This document shows, one piece after another, positions 51,241 through 62,670 of a stretch of DNA of 64,000 bases (position 1 is the stretch's first letter; every line of letters starts with the position of its first letter). The stretch covers positions 43,726 through 107,725 of the forward strand of contig DAIDIE010000004.1 in assembly GCA_027459505.1 (NCBI GenBank), written 5' to 3'. The notes beneath the pieces are model-generated. The model searched no databases, was not told the DNA's origin, and saw only the letters and a list, made by a program, of their open reading frames with translations. This DNA comes from Acidobacteriota bacterium. GTDB taxonomy: Bacteria > Acidobacteriota > Terriglobia > Terriglobales > SCQP01. Position numbers and translations under genes: made by a program.

Positions 51241-52596
51241 ATGCCAACCCGAACCACCCATCGCTTGCTCCTGGCCTCTTCCCTGCTCGTCACCGCGCTG
51301 GCGGTGGCCTGCAGTTCCAATAAGCCTTCAGGACAAGGTGGAATGAGAGGACATGGCCCCGGCGCCTTCCCGCCCCCCACCGTCGCCGCCGTCCCGGTAG
51401 CGCTGCAGGACATCCCCATTTACAAGCAGGGGCTGGGTACCGTCGCCGCCCTCAACACCGTCATCGTTAAGCCGCAGGTCAACGGTCCACTGATTGACAT
51501 CGACTACCACGAGGGACAGTTCGTCAACAAAGGAGCGGTGCTGGCCGACATTGACCCGCGCCCTTTTCAGGTCCAGGTACAGCAGGCCCAAGCGGCGCTG
51601 GAGCGCGATGATGCCCAATTAAAGGTGGCCCAGGTGAACCTGCGCCGCGATCTCTTACTGCAGAAGGCTCAGGTCATCGCTCAGCAGCAACTCGACGCCC
51701 AGAAAGCTTTGGTGGGACAACTCCAGGGCTCGGTCGCGGTCGATCAGAGCCAGCTCGCCGCCGCGAAGTTGAACCTCAGCTACACCCACATCCGCGCCCC
51801 CATCAGTGGCATTGCCGGCCTGCGTCAGGTGGATATCGGCAACATGGTCACCTCGACTGATCCCAATGGCATCGTTGTGCTGACGCAGATTCATCCCATA
51901 GCCGCCACTTTTACGCTGCCGGAAAAAGACCTCCAGGAGGTGCTGCAGGCGATGCACGGCGGCCACCCGTTGCAGGTGCAGGCGCTCAGCAGCGATCAGA
52001 ATCAGCTTCTCGACACTGGCGAGCTGCGCGCCATCAGCAACCAGATCAACACCACGACTGGAACCGAGCAGCTTAAAGCGGTCTTCCCCAACCTTAAAGG
52101 GCAGTTGTGGCCCAACCAGTTCATCAACGTGCGCCTGCTGCTGCGCACGCTCTCCAACGCGACCGTCATTCCCACCGCCGCCATCGAACGGAATAACAGT
52201 CAGGTCTTTGTCTACGTCATCCAGCAGGGACCGCCTGGCGCCGCAAAAGGGCATGGCGGCAATGCCGGGCCGGCTTCTCACCCCGCGGCCGCCGCTCAGC
52301 AAACCAGGCAGCATTCCCAGTCCGCCCGTCATCAGCCCCCTGCCGGACAAAATGGCCCCGCCGCTCCCAATGGTCGTCCCCGTCAGATCGCCGTCATCCG
52401 TAATGTTCAAGTGGCATTGACCGAAGGCAACCTCTCCGTGATCAATGGAGGCCTCCAGCCAGGCGAATTGGTGGTGGTCGATGGCCAGGACCAGATCCGC
52501 CCCAACGGTCCGGTCAACGTTCAGCTACAACACATGCCCGAGCTGCAGTTGCAGAACTCCCAAGCACAGGGCGCCCAGGCGAGTAATCAGCCATGA
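51241..52596 (+). CDS. RND efflux periplasmic adaptor (MdtA-like)
   Basis: Lipoprotein signal [74 protein letters not shown]. Confidence 0.93.
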   Translation: MPTRTTHRLLLASSLLVTALAVACSSNKPSGQGGMRGHGPGAFPPPTVAAVPVALQDIPIYKQGLGTVAALNTVIVKPQVNGPLIDIDYHEGQFVNKGAVLADIDPRPFQVQVQQAQAALERDDAQLKVAQVNLRRDLLLQKAQVIAQQQLDAQKALVGQLQGSVAVDQSQLAAAKLNLSYTHIRAPISGIAGLRQVDIGNMVTSTDPNGIVVLTQIHPIAATFTLPEKDLQEVLQAMHGGHPLQVQALSSDQNQLLDTGELRAISNQINTTTGTEQLKAVFPNLKGQLWPNQFINVRLLLRTLSNATVIPTAAIERNNSQVFVYVIQQGPPGAAKGHGGNAGPASHPAAAAQQTRQHSQSARHQPPAGQNGPAAPNGRPRQIAVIRNVQVALTEGNLSVINGGLQPGELVVVDGQDQIRPNGPVNVQLQHMPELQLQNSQAQGAQASNQP

Positions 52597-55500
52597 GTCC
52601 ATCGCGCATCTTTATCCTGCGCCCGGTCGCCACCTCCCTTTTAATGGTGGCCCTGCTGCTGGTAGGCATTGTGGCCTACAAGCAGTTGCCCATCTCCGCC
52701 CTGCCGGAGGTCGAGTACCCCACCATTCAGGTGGTCACCATGTATCCCGGCGCCAGCCCCGGCGTGATGGGCTCCTCCGTAACTACCCCCTTGGAGCGTC
52801 AGTTCGGAGAGATTCCCGGCCTCACCCAGATGACCTCCACCAGCTCCTACGGCAGCTCCATCATCCTGCTGCAGTTCGACCTCAACGAGAACATCGATGT
52901 CGCCGAACAGGACGTCCAGGCCGCCATCAATGCCGGCTCCAGCTTCCTGCCCCGCGATCTCCCCTACCCGCCCATCTATAGCAAGACCAACCCGGCGGAC
53001 GCGCCGGTACTGACGTTGGCGCTGACCTCCACCCGTGTGCCGCTGGCGCAGGTGGAAGACGCCGCCGACACCATCCTGGCCCAGAAGATTTCCCAGTTGA
53101 GCGGCGTCGGCCTGGTCACCATCAGCGGCGGCGCCCGTCCCGCCGTGCGCATCCAGGCCAACCCCACCGCTCTCGCCAGCAAAGGTCTCAGCCTGGAAGA
53201 CCTGCGCAACGCCATCGCCGCCGCTAACGTCGATCAGCCCAAGGGCGACCTCTCCGGCCCGCGCCAGGATTACACCATCGCCACCAATGACCAGCTCACC
53301 AGCCAGCAGAGCTACGCCAACCTGATCGTCGCCTACAAAAACGGCGCCCCGGTCCGCCTCTCCGACGTCGCCAACATCGAGAACGGTATCGAAAATTCCC
53401 AGGTCGCCGCCTGGATGAATCGCCATCCGGCCGTGCTGGTCAACATCGAGCGTCAGCCCGGCGCCAACATCATCAACGTCGTCGATGCCGTCAAAAAGCT
53501 CCTCCCCTCGCTCAAGCAGGCCATCCCCGCGCAGGTCAAACTCACTATCCTCACCGACCGCACCAACACCATCCGCGCTTCTATCTCCGACATCCAGTTC
53601 GAGCTCATGCTCACCGTCGCCCTGGTGGTGTTGGTCATCTTCCTTTTCCTGCGCACCCTGGCCGGAACGGTGATCCCCAGCGTCGCCGTTCCCCTCTCCA
53701 TTGTCGGCACCTTCGCGGTGATGTATCTGCTGGGCTATAGCCTCGACAACCTTTCTCTCATGGCGCTCACCATCTCCACCGGCTTTGTCGTGGATGACGC
53801 CATCGTCATGATTGAAAACATCAGCCGCTTCATTGAAGCCGGCGATCCGCCCCTGCAGGCCGCCCTCAAGGGCGCCAGCCAGATCGGTTTCACCATCATT
53901 TCGCTGACCGTCTCCCTGATTGCCGTGCTCATCCCGCTGCTGTTCATGAGCGACGTGGTGGGACGCCTCTTCCGTGAGTTCGCCGTCACCCTGGCGGTCA
54001 CCATCCTTGTCTCCGCGGTCATCTCGCTGACGCTCACCCCCATGCTCTCCGCCCGCCTGCTCAAGCGCCGCGAAGAAGCCCAACAGAGCCGCTTTTACCG
54101 CACCACCGAACGCTGGTTCAACACCGTCATCGGCTGGTACGGCGCCACCCTGCGCTGGGTACTGCGCCGCCAGACCTCGGTCCTGCTCATCACCGCCGCC
54201 ACCCTGGTCTTCACCCTGGTGCTGTTCTGGTTTATCCCCAAAGGCTTTTTCCCCGAGCAGGATACCGGCGAAATCCTGGGCATCTCCCAGGCCCCCGCCT
54301 CGGTCTCCTTCGCCGCCATGTCCAACCTGCAGCAGCAACTGGCCGGCGTGGTCCTGCAAAACCCCAACGTCGAGAGCATCGCCTCCTTCATCGGTATCGA
54401 TGGCGTCAACACCACCCTCAACTCGGGCCGCATCCAGATCAATCTCAAGCCCAAGGATCAGCGTAAAGACGATGTCATGCAGGTCATCCGCGAGCTGCGT
54501 CCCGCGCTCGCCAAAGTTCAGGGGATCCAGCTCTACCTGCAGCCGGTCGAAGATATTAACGTCAATGCCCAGGTCAGCCGCACCGAATACCAGTACACCC
54601 TCGATGACCCCAGCGCCAAGGAATTAGCCGCCTGGACGCCCCGCCTCGTCCAGGCTCTGCGGCAGCAGCCCGACCTGCGCGATGTGGCCAGCGACGCGCA
54701 GAACAATGGCCTGCAGGCCAGCCTCGTCTTCGACCGCGACAACGCCGGACGCCTCGGCATTACCCCCGCCGTCATCGACAATACCCTCTACGACGCCTTC
54801 GGTCAGCGCCAGGTCTCAACCATCTTTACCGAAAGCAACGAGTATCATGTGGTGCTGGAAAACCAGCGCGCCTTTGCCCTCAACCCCAACGCCCTCAGCT
54901 CGATCTACGTTCCCACCAACACCGGCGCTCAGGTGCCGCTCAGCTCGGTAGCGCACTTGGAAATGACGCGCGCCCCGCTGACCCTTTCGCACTTCGGCGA
55001 ATTCCCCGCCAGCACCGTTTCCTTCAATCTCGCTCCCGGCGCCTCGCTGGGCGCCGCCGTCACGGAAGTCAATCGCGCGGTCGCCCAACTGCATATGCCG
55101 GCCAGCATCCGCGGCCATTTCGAGGGCACCGCCCAGGCCTTCAACCTGGCCCTCGCCCACGAACCTATCCTCATCCTCGCCGCCCTGGTCACCGTTTACA
55201 TCGTCCTCGGTGTCTTGTACGAAAGCTACATCCACCCCATCACGATTCTTTCCACCTTGCCCTCCGCCGGCGTGGGCGCACTGCTCGCCCTCATGCTGTT
55301 TGGCCTCGACTTGAACGTCATCGCCATCATCGGCCTCATCCTGCTCATCGGTATTGTCAAAAAGAACGCCATCATGATGATCGACTTCGCTTTGGAAGCC
55401 GAGCGCGATGAGCACAAGAGCCCGGAGCAATCCATCTATCAGGCCTGCCTGCTGCGCTTCCGCCCCATCATGATGACGACCATGGCCGCGCTGCTCGGCG

Positions 55501-55712
55501 CCTTGCCGCTCGCCCTCGGCGCAGGGACCGGCTCGGAGTTGCGCCGCCCCCTCGGCATCTGCATCATCGGCGGCCTGCTCGTCTCCCAGGTCTTAACCCT
55601 CTACACCACCCCAGTGGTCTATCTCTGGTTTGATCGCCTCGCCCACCGTTTCCAGCACCAGCGCACGCCACTGCTTCCCGCTCCCCACGGCAGCGAGGTG
55701 GCAACGGACTAA
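52593..55712 (+). CDS. RND multidrug efflux permease (MdtB-like)
   Basis: HAE1-type: [44 protein letters not shown] overlap with adaptor. Confidence 0.95.
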   Translation: MSPSRIFILRPVATSLLMVALLLVGIVAYKQLPISALPEVEYPTIQVVTMYPGASPGVMGSSVTTPLERQFGEIPGLTQMTSTSSYGSSIILLQFDLNENIDVAEQDVQAAINAGSSFLPRDLPYPPIYSKTNPADAPVLTLALTSTRVPLAQVEDAADTILAQKISQLSGVGLVTISGGARPAVRIQANPTALASKGLSLEDLRNAIAAANVDQPKGDLSGPRQDYTIATNDQLTSQQSYANLIVAYKNGAPVRLSDVANIENGIENSQVAAWMNRHPAVLVNIERQPGANIINVVDAVKKLLPSLKQAIPAQVKLTILTDRTNTIRASISDIQFELMLTVALVVLVIFLFLRTLAGTVIPSVAVPLSIVGTFAVMYLLGYSLDNLSLMALTISTGFVVDDAIVMIENISRFIEAGDPPLQAALKGASQIGFTIISLTVSLIAVLIPLLFMSDVVGRLFREFAVTLAVTILVSAVISLTLTPMLSARLLKRREEAQQSRFYRTTERWFNTVIGWYGATLRWVLRRQTSVLLITAATLVFTLVLFWFIPKGFFPEQDTGEILGISQAPASVSFAAMSNLQQQLAGVVLQNPNVESIASFIGIDGVNTTLNSGRIQINLKPKDQRKDDVMQVIRELRPALAKVQGIQLYLQPVEDINVNAQVSRTEYQYTLDDPSAKELAAWTPRLVQALRQQPDLRDVASDAQNNGLQASLVFDRDNAGRLGITPAVIDNTLYDAFGQRQVSTIFTESNEYHVVLENQRAFALNPNALSSIYVPTNTGAQVPLSSVAHLEMTRAPLTLSHFGEFPASTVSFNLAPGASLGAAVTEVNRAVAQLHMPASIRGHFEGTAQAFNLALAHEPILILAALVTVYIVLGVLYESYIHPITILSTLPSAGVGALLALMLFGLDLNVIAIIGLILLIGIVKKNAIMMIDFALEAERDEHKSPEQSIYQACLLRFRPIMMTTMAALLGALPLALGAGTGSELRRPLGICIIGGLLVSQVLTLYTTPVVYLWFDRLAHRFQHQRTPLLPAPHGSEVATD

Positions 55713-55715
55713 CTT

Positions 55716-58700
55716 ATGGGTTTCTCGGAAATCTTCATACGCCGTCCGGTGGCCACCTTTCTGCTGACCGCTGCCATCCTGATCGCCGGCTTCGCCTCCC
55801 TGCATCTGCTGCCCCTGGCGCCCCTGCCGCGGGTTGACTTCCCCACCATCACCGTCGGCGCGGGCCTGCCCGGCGCCAGTCCCGAGGTCATGGCCTCCTC
55901 CGTGGCCGCGCCCCTCGAACGCCAGTTCAGCCATATCGCCGGGGTCACCCAGATGACCTCCAGCAGCACCCTGGGCGCTACCTCCATCACCTTGCAATTT
56001 GACCTCAGCCGCGACATCAACGGCGCCGCCCGCGATGTGCAGGCTGCCATCAACGCCGCCCAAAGTCAGCTCCCCGCGGATATGCCCATGCATCCGCAAT
56101 ACCGCAAGGTCAACCCCGCCAATGCCCCCGCCGTCCTCCTGGTGCTGCACTCCAAAACCATTCCCCTGACCCAGGTCTATGACGAGGCCGACTCCATCCT
56201 GGCTCAGAAAATTGCCCAGGTCGCCGGCGTGGGCGAGGTCTTCGTCAGTGGCGCCGCCCAGCCCGCCGTCCGCGTTGACGTCAACCCCGCCGCGCTCGCC
56301 CATTACCAGCTCAGCCCCACCGATATCCGCGCCTTCCTCACCCAGCAAAACGTCAACATGCCCATCGGCATGCTCTGGGATGGACAGAACGCCTACACCC
56401 TCTCCAGCAACGATCAGCTCTACAAAGCCGCGCAATACCGCAACCTCGTCGTCGCCTACCGCAATGGCGCCCCCATCACCCTCAGCCAGGTGGCCGACGT
56501 GGAAGACAGCGTTCTCAATACCCGCATTGCCGGACTCGCCAATGGCCAGCCTTCGGTGATCATGTTTGTCATTCAGCAGCCCGGCGCCAATGTCGTCCAG
56601 ATGGTGGATAACATCAAGGCCCTGCTGCCCCAGTTCCAGTCCTCCATCTCGCCCGCCATCAAATTGGGCATCTGGGCCGACCGCTCCGTCACTATCCGCG
56701 CCTCCGTCCATGACGTCGAACTCACCTTGCTGGTCACCGTCATCCTGGTGATCCTGGTGATCTTCTTCTTCCTGCGCAGTCCCCGCGCCACCGCCATCCC
56801 CAGCATCGCCCTGCCCCTTTCCCTCGTCGGCACCTTCAGCGTCATGTACCTGATGGGCTACAGCCTGGATAATTTCTCGCTGATGGCCCTCACCATTGCC
56901 ACCGGTTTCGTCGTCGACGACGCCATTGTCGTCATTGAAAACATTGATCGCCATCTGGAAATGGGCGAGCCCCCCTTCCAGGCCGCCCTGCATGGCGCGC
57001 GGGAAATTGGTTTCACCGTCCTCTCCATGAGCCTCTCGCTGGTCGCCGTCTTCATTCCCCTGCTGCTCATGCAAGGCATCGTCGGCCGCCTCTTCCGCGA
57101 GTTCGCCGTTACCCTCAGCACCGCCATCGTCGTCTCCCTGGCCGTCTCGCTGACCACCACCCCCATGCTCTGCTCGCGCTTCCTGCGCATGCAGAAAAAT
57201 GTGCATGGCCGCCTCTACCGCTTCTGCGAACACATCTTTGACGCGACCCTGCGCGCCTATGAGCGCGCCCTGCGCTGGGTGCTGCGCTACAGCTTCATCA
57301 CCCTTCTGGTGACCCTCGCCACGGTCGTCCTCACCGCCTACCTATATGTCGAGATCCCCAAAGGCTTTTTCCCCCAGGAAGATACCGGCCGCATCATGGG
57401 CATGGTGAAGGCGCAGCAGGATATCTCCTTTGCCGCCATGGCGCAAAAGCAAAAGCAATTGGTCCACATCGTCATGAGCGACCCGGCGGTGGCCACCGTC
57501 GCTTCCTTCACCGGCAGCGGCACTGGATCCCCGACCAACACCGGACGCATGTTTATCCAGTTGAAAGACCAGCGCAAGGCCACCTCCGACCAGGTCATCG
57601 CCCGCTTGCGCCCCAAGCTGGCCCAGGTGGCCGGCGTGCGCCTGCTGATGCAGTCCGTGCAGGACATCAATATTGGTGGACGCCTCTCCGGCGCCCAGTA
57701 TCAATACACCCTCGAGGACAGCAACCTCACCGAACTCAATCATTGGGTCCCGCGCGTGGAGGCCGCCCTGCGCAAAATCCCTCTCCTGCGCGACGTCAAT
57801 TCCGATCAGCAGACCACCGGCTTAAAAGCCCAGCTCACCATTAACAAAGACACCGCCGCGCGCCTCGGCGTCTCCACCGCGGCCATCGATCAGACCCTTT
57901 ACGCCGCCTTTGGCCAGGCCCAGGTCTCCACCATCTACACCGAGCTGAACCAGTACCACGTGGTCATGGAGGTTCCCGCACAGTTTCAGCAAAACCCCGG
58001 CGACCTGGCCAATATCTACGTCCATTCCGCCAGCGGCGCCGCCGTTCCCCTGAGCGAACTCATCACCTATACGCCCGAAAATGCCGCCCTCTCCGTCAAC
58101 CATCAGGGCCAGTTCGCCGCCGTCACCATCTCCTTTAACCTCGCCCAGCGCGCCGCCTTAGGCGACGCGGTGAACGCAATCAACAAGGCGGAGGCCGCGC
58201 TCGGCCCTCCCGCCAGCTTGCATGCGGGGTTTCAGGGCACGGCGCAGCAATATCAGTCCTCCAACTCTAACGAGCTCTGGTTGATCGTCTTCGCCCTGAT
58301 CACCGTTTACATCGTCCTGGGCATTCTCTACGAGAGTTACATTCACCCGGTCACCATCCTCTCCACCCTGCCCTCCGCCGGCATTGGCGCGCTGTTGTTT
58401 CTCAAGTTGTTCGGCATGGAGCTGACGATTATCGCCCTGGTTGGCATTCTGCTGCTGATCGGGATTGTGAAAAAGAACGCGATCATGATGATCGACTTCG
58501 CCTTGCAGACCGAACGTGGCGAGGGCAAGTCGCCGGAGGAGTCCATTTATCACGCCGCCGTGATGCGCTTCCGCCCGATCATGATGACCACCATGGCGGC
58601 ATTTTTCGGCGCCTTGCCGCTGGCAGTGGGAACTGGCGCCGGCGCTGAACTGCGCCGCCCGCTGGGCGTCAGCATCATGGGCGGCCTGGTCGTCTCCCAG

Positions 58701-58832
58701 ATGCTCACCCTCTTCACCACCCCCGTCGTCTACCTCTACATGGACCGCCTGCGCCTCTGGGTCAGCCACCTCGGCGTGCAACAAGCCGCCGCCCGCATCC
58801 TCCGCCTCCCCTCCCGCCCCACCGCCTCGTAA
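55716..58832 (+). CDS. RND multidrug efflux permease (MdtC-like)
   Basis: FIRRPVATFLLTAAILIAGFASLHLLPLAPLPRVDFPTITV; conserved TM4 DD (VVDDAIVVIENIDRHLE). Confidence 0.95.
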   Translation: MGFSEIFIRRPVATFLLTAAILIAGFASLHLLPLAPLPRVDFPTITVGAGLPGASPEVMASSVAAPLERQFSHIAGVTQMTSSSTLGATSITLQFDLSRDINGAARDVQAAINAAQSQLPADMPMHPQYRKVNPANAPAVLLVLHSKTIPLTQVYDEADSILAQKIAQVAGVGEVFVSGAAQPAVRVDVNPAALAHYQLSPTDIRAFLTQQNVNMPIGMLWDGQNAYTLSSNDQLYKAAQYRNLVVAYRNGAPITLSQVADVEDSVLNTRIAGLANGQPSVIMFVIQQPGANVVQMVDNIKALLPQFQSSISPAIKLGIWADRSVTIRASVHDVELTLLVTVILVILVIFFFLRSPRATAIPSIALPLSLVGTFSVMYLMGYSLDNFSLMALTIATGFVVDDAIVVIENIDRHLEMGEPPFQAALHGAREIGFTVLSMSLSLVAVFIPLLLMQGIVGRLFREFAVTLSTAIVVSLAVSLTTTPMLCSRFLRMQKNVHGRLYRFCEHIFDATLRAYERALRWVLRYSFITLLVTLATVVLTAYLYVEIPKGFFPQEDTGRIMGMVKAQQDISFAAMAQKQKQLVHIVMSDPAVATVASFTGSGTGSPTNTGRMFIQLKDQRKATSDQVIARLRPKLAQVAGVRLLMQSVQDINIGGRLSGAQYQYTLEDSNLTELNHWVPRVEAALRKIPLLRDVNSDQQTTGLKAQLTINKDTAARLGVSTAAIDQTLYAAFGQAQVSTIYTELNQYHVVMEVPAQFQQNPGDLANIYVHSASGAAVPLSELITYTPENAALSVNHQGQFAAVTISFNLAQRAALGDAVNAINKAEAALGPPASLHAGFQGTAQQYQSSNSNELWLIVFALITVYIVLGILYESYIHPVTILSTLPSAGIGALLFLKLFGMELTIIALVGILLLIGIVKKNAIMMIDFALQTERGEGKSPEESIYHAAVMRFRPIMMTTMAAFFGALPLAVGTGAGAELRRPLGVSIMGGLVVSQMLTLFTTPVVYLYMDRLRLWVSHLGVQQAAARILRLPSRPTAS

Positions 58833-58920
58833 GACACGAACCCCAACACTCCTGCCGCATTGCCGGCAGCTCAGCACATGCGGTAGCCATCCCCGCAGAA
58901 CCGCTCTCTGGATCTCTCTG

Positions 58921-61005
58921 GATCGGCCCCTCCCAGCCATCCCGCGTCAGCGGGATAGCAGCAACCCTAGCCCGGCATAGCGGGCGCTTCGCCCGCGTAT
59001 GCCGGGTCAAGCCAACAAAGCAGATTCCGCACCGGGGCGCAGGCCCCGATGCGAGCAAGGCCTGCGCTCACCACGCAAGCAACGCCGAAGGCTACGCCGC
59101 CCATATTCGCCAAACGCGTTCAACGTTTGGGCGTCCAAGCCAACTGGAACACCACAAATCGCCGCCCCGAAAAACACCAGGGTGCCCCAGCTCAACGTTT
59201 TTGTTGACTGGGCGCCGCAGGCGCCGGTGCAACCGTCCGTGTTGAGCCCCAACCGCCTGAACAATGCATGCAACCCCCGCGTAGCGGAGCGATGCCCGGA
59301 AACTAGCCACGGTGAACTCCCTGGATCGGCCCCTCCGAGCCATCCCGCGTCAGCGGGATAGCAGCAACCCTAGCCCGGCATAGCGGGCGCTTCGCCCGCC
59401 TATGCCGGGTCAAGCCAACGAAGCAGATTCCGCATCGGGGCGCAGGCCCCGATGCGAGCAAACCCTGCGCTCACCACGCAAGCAACGCCGAAGGCTACGC
59501 CGCCCATATTCGCCACCCGCGTTCAACGAGTGGGCGCCCAAACCAACTGGAACACCAAAAATCGCCGCCCCTGAAAAACATCAGGGTGCCCCAGCTCAAC
59601 GTTTTTTGTTGAGTGGGCGCCGCACGCGCCGGTGCAACCGTCCGGGTCGCACCCCAACCGCCTGAACAATGCATGCAACCCCCGCGCAGCGGAGCGATGC
59701 CCGGAAACTAGCCACGCTGAACCCCCTGGATCGGCCCTTCCGAGCCATCCCGCGTCAGCGGGATGGCAGCAACCCTAGCCCGGCATAGCGGGCGCTTCGC
59801 CCGCGTATGCCGGGTCAAGCCAACCAAGCAGATTCCGCATCGGGGCGCAGGCCCCGATGCGAGCAAACCCTGCGCTCACCACGCGGGCAATGCCGATGGC
59901 CACGCCGCCCACATTGGCCAAACGCGTTCAACGTTTGGGCGTCCAAGCCAACTGGAACACCAGAAATCGCCGCCCCTGAAAAACACCAGGGTGCCCCAGC
60001 TCAACGTTTTTGTTGAGTGGGCGTCGCACGCGCCGGTGCAACCGTCCGGGTTGGGCCCCAACCGCCTGAACAATGCATGCAACCCCCGCGCAGCGAAGCG
60101 ATGCCCGGAAACTAACCATGGTGAACTCTTTGGATCGGCCCCTCCGAGCCATCCCGCGTCAGCGGGATGGCAGCAACCCTAGCCCGGCATAGCGGGCGCT
60201 TCGCCCGCGTATGCCGGGTCAAGCCAACGCAGCAGATTCCGCATCGGGGCACAGGCCCCGATGCGAGCAAGGCCTGCGCTCACCACGCGAGCAACGCCGA
60301 AGGCTACGCGCCGCCCATATTCGCCAAACGCGTTCAACGTGTGGGCGTCCAAGCCAACTAGAACACCACAAATCGCCGCCCCTGAAAAACACCAGGGTGC
60401 CCCAGCTCAACGTTTTTTGTTGAGTGGGCGCCGCACGCGCCGGTGCAACCATCCGGGTCGGGCCCCCACCGCCTGAACAACGCATGCAACCCCCGCGCAG
60501 CGAAGCGATGCCCGGAAACTAACCATGGTGAACTCTTTGGATCGGCCCCTCCGAGCCATCCCGCATCAGCGGGATGGCAGCAACCCTAGCCCGGCATAGC
60601 GGGCGCTTCGCCCGCGTATGCCGGGTCAAGCCAACGAAGCAGATTCCGCATCGGGGCGCAGGCCCCGATGCGAGCAAACCCTGCGCTCACCACGCGCGCA
60701 ACGCCGAAGGCTACGCGCCGCCCATATTCGCCAAACGCGTTCAACGTGTGGGCCTCCAAGCCAACTGGAACACCGAAAATCGCCACCAGGGTGCCCCATC
60801 TCAACGTTTTTTGTTGAGTGGGCGCCGCACGCGCCGGTGCAACCTTCCGGGTTGGGCCCCAACCGCCTGAACAATCCATGCAACCCCCGCGTAGCGAAGC
60901 GATGCCCCGAAACTAGCCACGGGGAACTCCCTGGATCGGCCCCTCCGAGCCATCCCGCGTCAGCGGGATGACAGCAACCCTAGCCCGGCATAGCGGGCGC
61001 TTCGC
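58921..61005. repeat. Tandem array of ~400 bp imperfect units (5 full + 1 partial) rich in palindromes
   Basis: GATCGGCCC(C/T)TCC(C/G)AGCCATCCCGC anchors at 58921, 59334, 59729, 60133, 60540, 60934 (spacings 413, 395, 404, 407, 394); each unit carries CCCGGCATAGCGGGCG..CGCCCGC.TATGCCGGG and GCATCGGGGC-GCAG-GCCCCGATGC-type stems. Confidence 0.95.
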
Positions 61006-61190
61006 GCTCATTGCCATGCTGCTGCTCCGCTTCCTGCAGCTCAAGGCCAAGTTCGGCTGGGCCACTTCCAACCCGCTGGCGCTGCTGCACCAACAACTGT
61101 TCGTTTACCGTTGACCTGTGGGCCTGGATCGACGATCCGTTCCAGCCTCCGCCGCTGCCGCCGCATGTGCAATTGGCGCTCCCGCTCTAA
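61006..61190 (+). pseudogene. C-terminal remnant of a transposase (IS4/IS1182-like style), frameshifted
   Basis: ALIAMLLLRFLQLKAKFGWATSNPLALLHQQLFVYR / +1 shift / DLWAWIDDPFQPPPLPPHVQLALPL*; starts exactly where the sixth repeat copy stops. Confidence 0.65.
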
Positions 61191-61437
61191 CTCGGACAGC
61201 ACAACCGCCCGTTCTGCCCCCAAACCCAGGAGACTCCGCCCATCCTCAACCCTAACCCTAACTGGGGCAGCAGAATCGCTCCCAGCACAACCAGAAGCCG
61301 GCTCGGCGCCCCCAACCTGAACGCGCGCGGGCGTCTACGCCCCCGCCTTCCCCAACGTTTTCACTACCGGTCCAACCCGATTCGCGTTAATTTGGACGGC
61401 AGTGATCATAGATGGCTCAGTTCGTTCCGCTCCCCCA

Positions 61438-62610
61438 ATGAAATCGCGCCTTGTAGCAATCGGCGTTACCCAGGGAGACGCGTTCTTCCTAGAACGGCGC
61501 GATGGCTTCACCGCTCTGATTGACGGCGGCAGGTCCGCCAGCGGATTCCCCGCGGAATTCCAAAGAGCTACGCAGCGTGACAGTGTGGACGTAATCGTCT
61601 GCACCCACAACGACGCCGACCATGCAAACGGGATCATTGGGTTCCTTCAGTCTGGTCTCCGGTGCAAGGAAGTATGGCTGCCTGCCTCTTGGACAGACCG
61701 GTTGCGCGACCTCTTCCGGCCCGAGCAGTTCACCCGCGAACTGGTTGACAACGTGATGGATCTTGGCGAACCGGAAGCCTCGAACATACGGGAAACGGAT
61801 ACCCTGCTTGAGCGCCTGGCGGACGGCTACCAGATGCGCGACCAGGCTCGAAATCAAAGAGAGACACTGGATGCCGAGAGCTTAGTAGAAGGGACTCTTG
61901 AAGAAAGCAGCGACGACCAGATTGGGCTTTCCCATTATCCGCTGTTTTGTTGGCATCCAGACTGGCCGTTCTTCTGGCGCAAATTCTGGGTGCACGACCC
62001 ACGGTTCCGATTGTTCGTAGAGGCGGTTGCAGCCGGAGATCGAATCCGCCAGATCACGCGCTTGGCGTTTCATCGCGGGTGTCGGATTCGGTGGTTCGAG
62101 TTTTCATCAGAAGCGGAGGGCGGGTTTCCGGCAACTCTCGTCCCGGTTAACGCTCGGGAAATGCAAAAAGTCAGCGTGAACAACTCAACCGCTTTGATGT
62201 ACCTGGCTCTTACCATCACAAATCGCCAGTCGCTCGTCTTTTGCGCGCCGCGGGAGAGGACCGCTCCGGCAATTTTGTTCACGGCTGATTCTGACCTGTC
62301 ATTTCCCAACGTCGTGCCCTGGAGTGAGGGCATGCTCGTCAGTGCTCCGCATCACGGTTCGGAAGCGAATGCGGCAGCCTATAAGCGGTTCCGCAGCGAA
62401 ATGCCGATTCCAACATCGACTGTTTGGTTAAGAAGCGATGGGAGATTCCGGTCGAGGCCAGGCTCCTCATTCCTGGGCCTTCGGGTGTCGAATGTTCCAG
62501 TCTTCTGTACGCTCTGCCGCCGTGCTTCGCAGCCGAAGCAAGACTTGCTTTTTGCGATGAGCCTGCGCCGCTGGCGTCCGGTGAACACGCGGGCATGTCT
62601 GTGCAAGTGA
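61438..62610 (+). CDS. ComEC/Rec2-like metallo-beta-lactamase-fold hydrolase (soluble)
   Basis: CTHNDADHANGI (HxDADH) and LVSAPHHGSEANAA motifs; C-terminal CTLCR...CLCK cysteine pairs. Confidence 0.8.
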   Translation: MKSRLVAIGVTQGDAFFLERRDGFTALIDGGRSASGFPAEFQRATQRDSVDVIVCTHNDADHANGIIGFLQSGLRCKEVWLPASWTDRLRDLFRPEQFTRELVDNVMDLGEPEASNIRETDTLLERLADGYQMRDQARNQRETLDAESLVEGTLEESSDDQIGLSHYPLFCWHPDWPFFWRKFWVHDPRFRLFVEAVAAGDRIRQITRLAFHRGCRIRWFEFSSEAEGGFPATLVPVNAREMQKVSVNNSTALMYLALTITNRQSLVFCAPRERTAPAILFTADSDLSFPNVVPWSEGMLVSAPHHGSEANAAAYKRFRSEMPIPTSTVWLRSDGRFRSRPGSSFLGLRVSNVPVFCTLCRRASQPKQDLLFAMSLRRWRPVNTRACLCK

Positions 62611-62670
62611 CGGGCCAGTCACGAGGCTGTTGGGCTTGGGCTAAACGGCTATTGTTTGAGGAGAGACGAT

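Noticed and set aside
52641-57233. Long minus-strand ORFs (572 aa, 546 aa) under the RND permeases
   Set aside because: Gly/Asp-rich mirror translations of conserved RND permease genes; no SD or family motifs.
59007-60971. Many 60-139 aa ORFs in the tandem array (e.g. MPGQANEADSASGRRPRCEQ...)
   Set aside because: Unit length differences are not multiples of three and the repeated peptides arise from DNA repetition in several frames on both strands; noncoding is more likely.
58921-61005. CRISPR array
   Set aside because: Units are ~400 bp with no short unique spacers, and no cas genes are present in the window.
61246-61262. Telomere-like CCCTAACCCTAAC
   Set aside because: Only about two units in a bacterial intergenic region; most likely chance.
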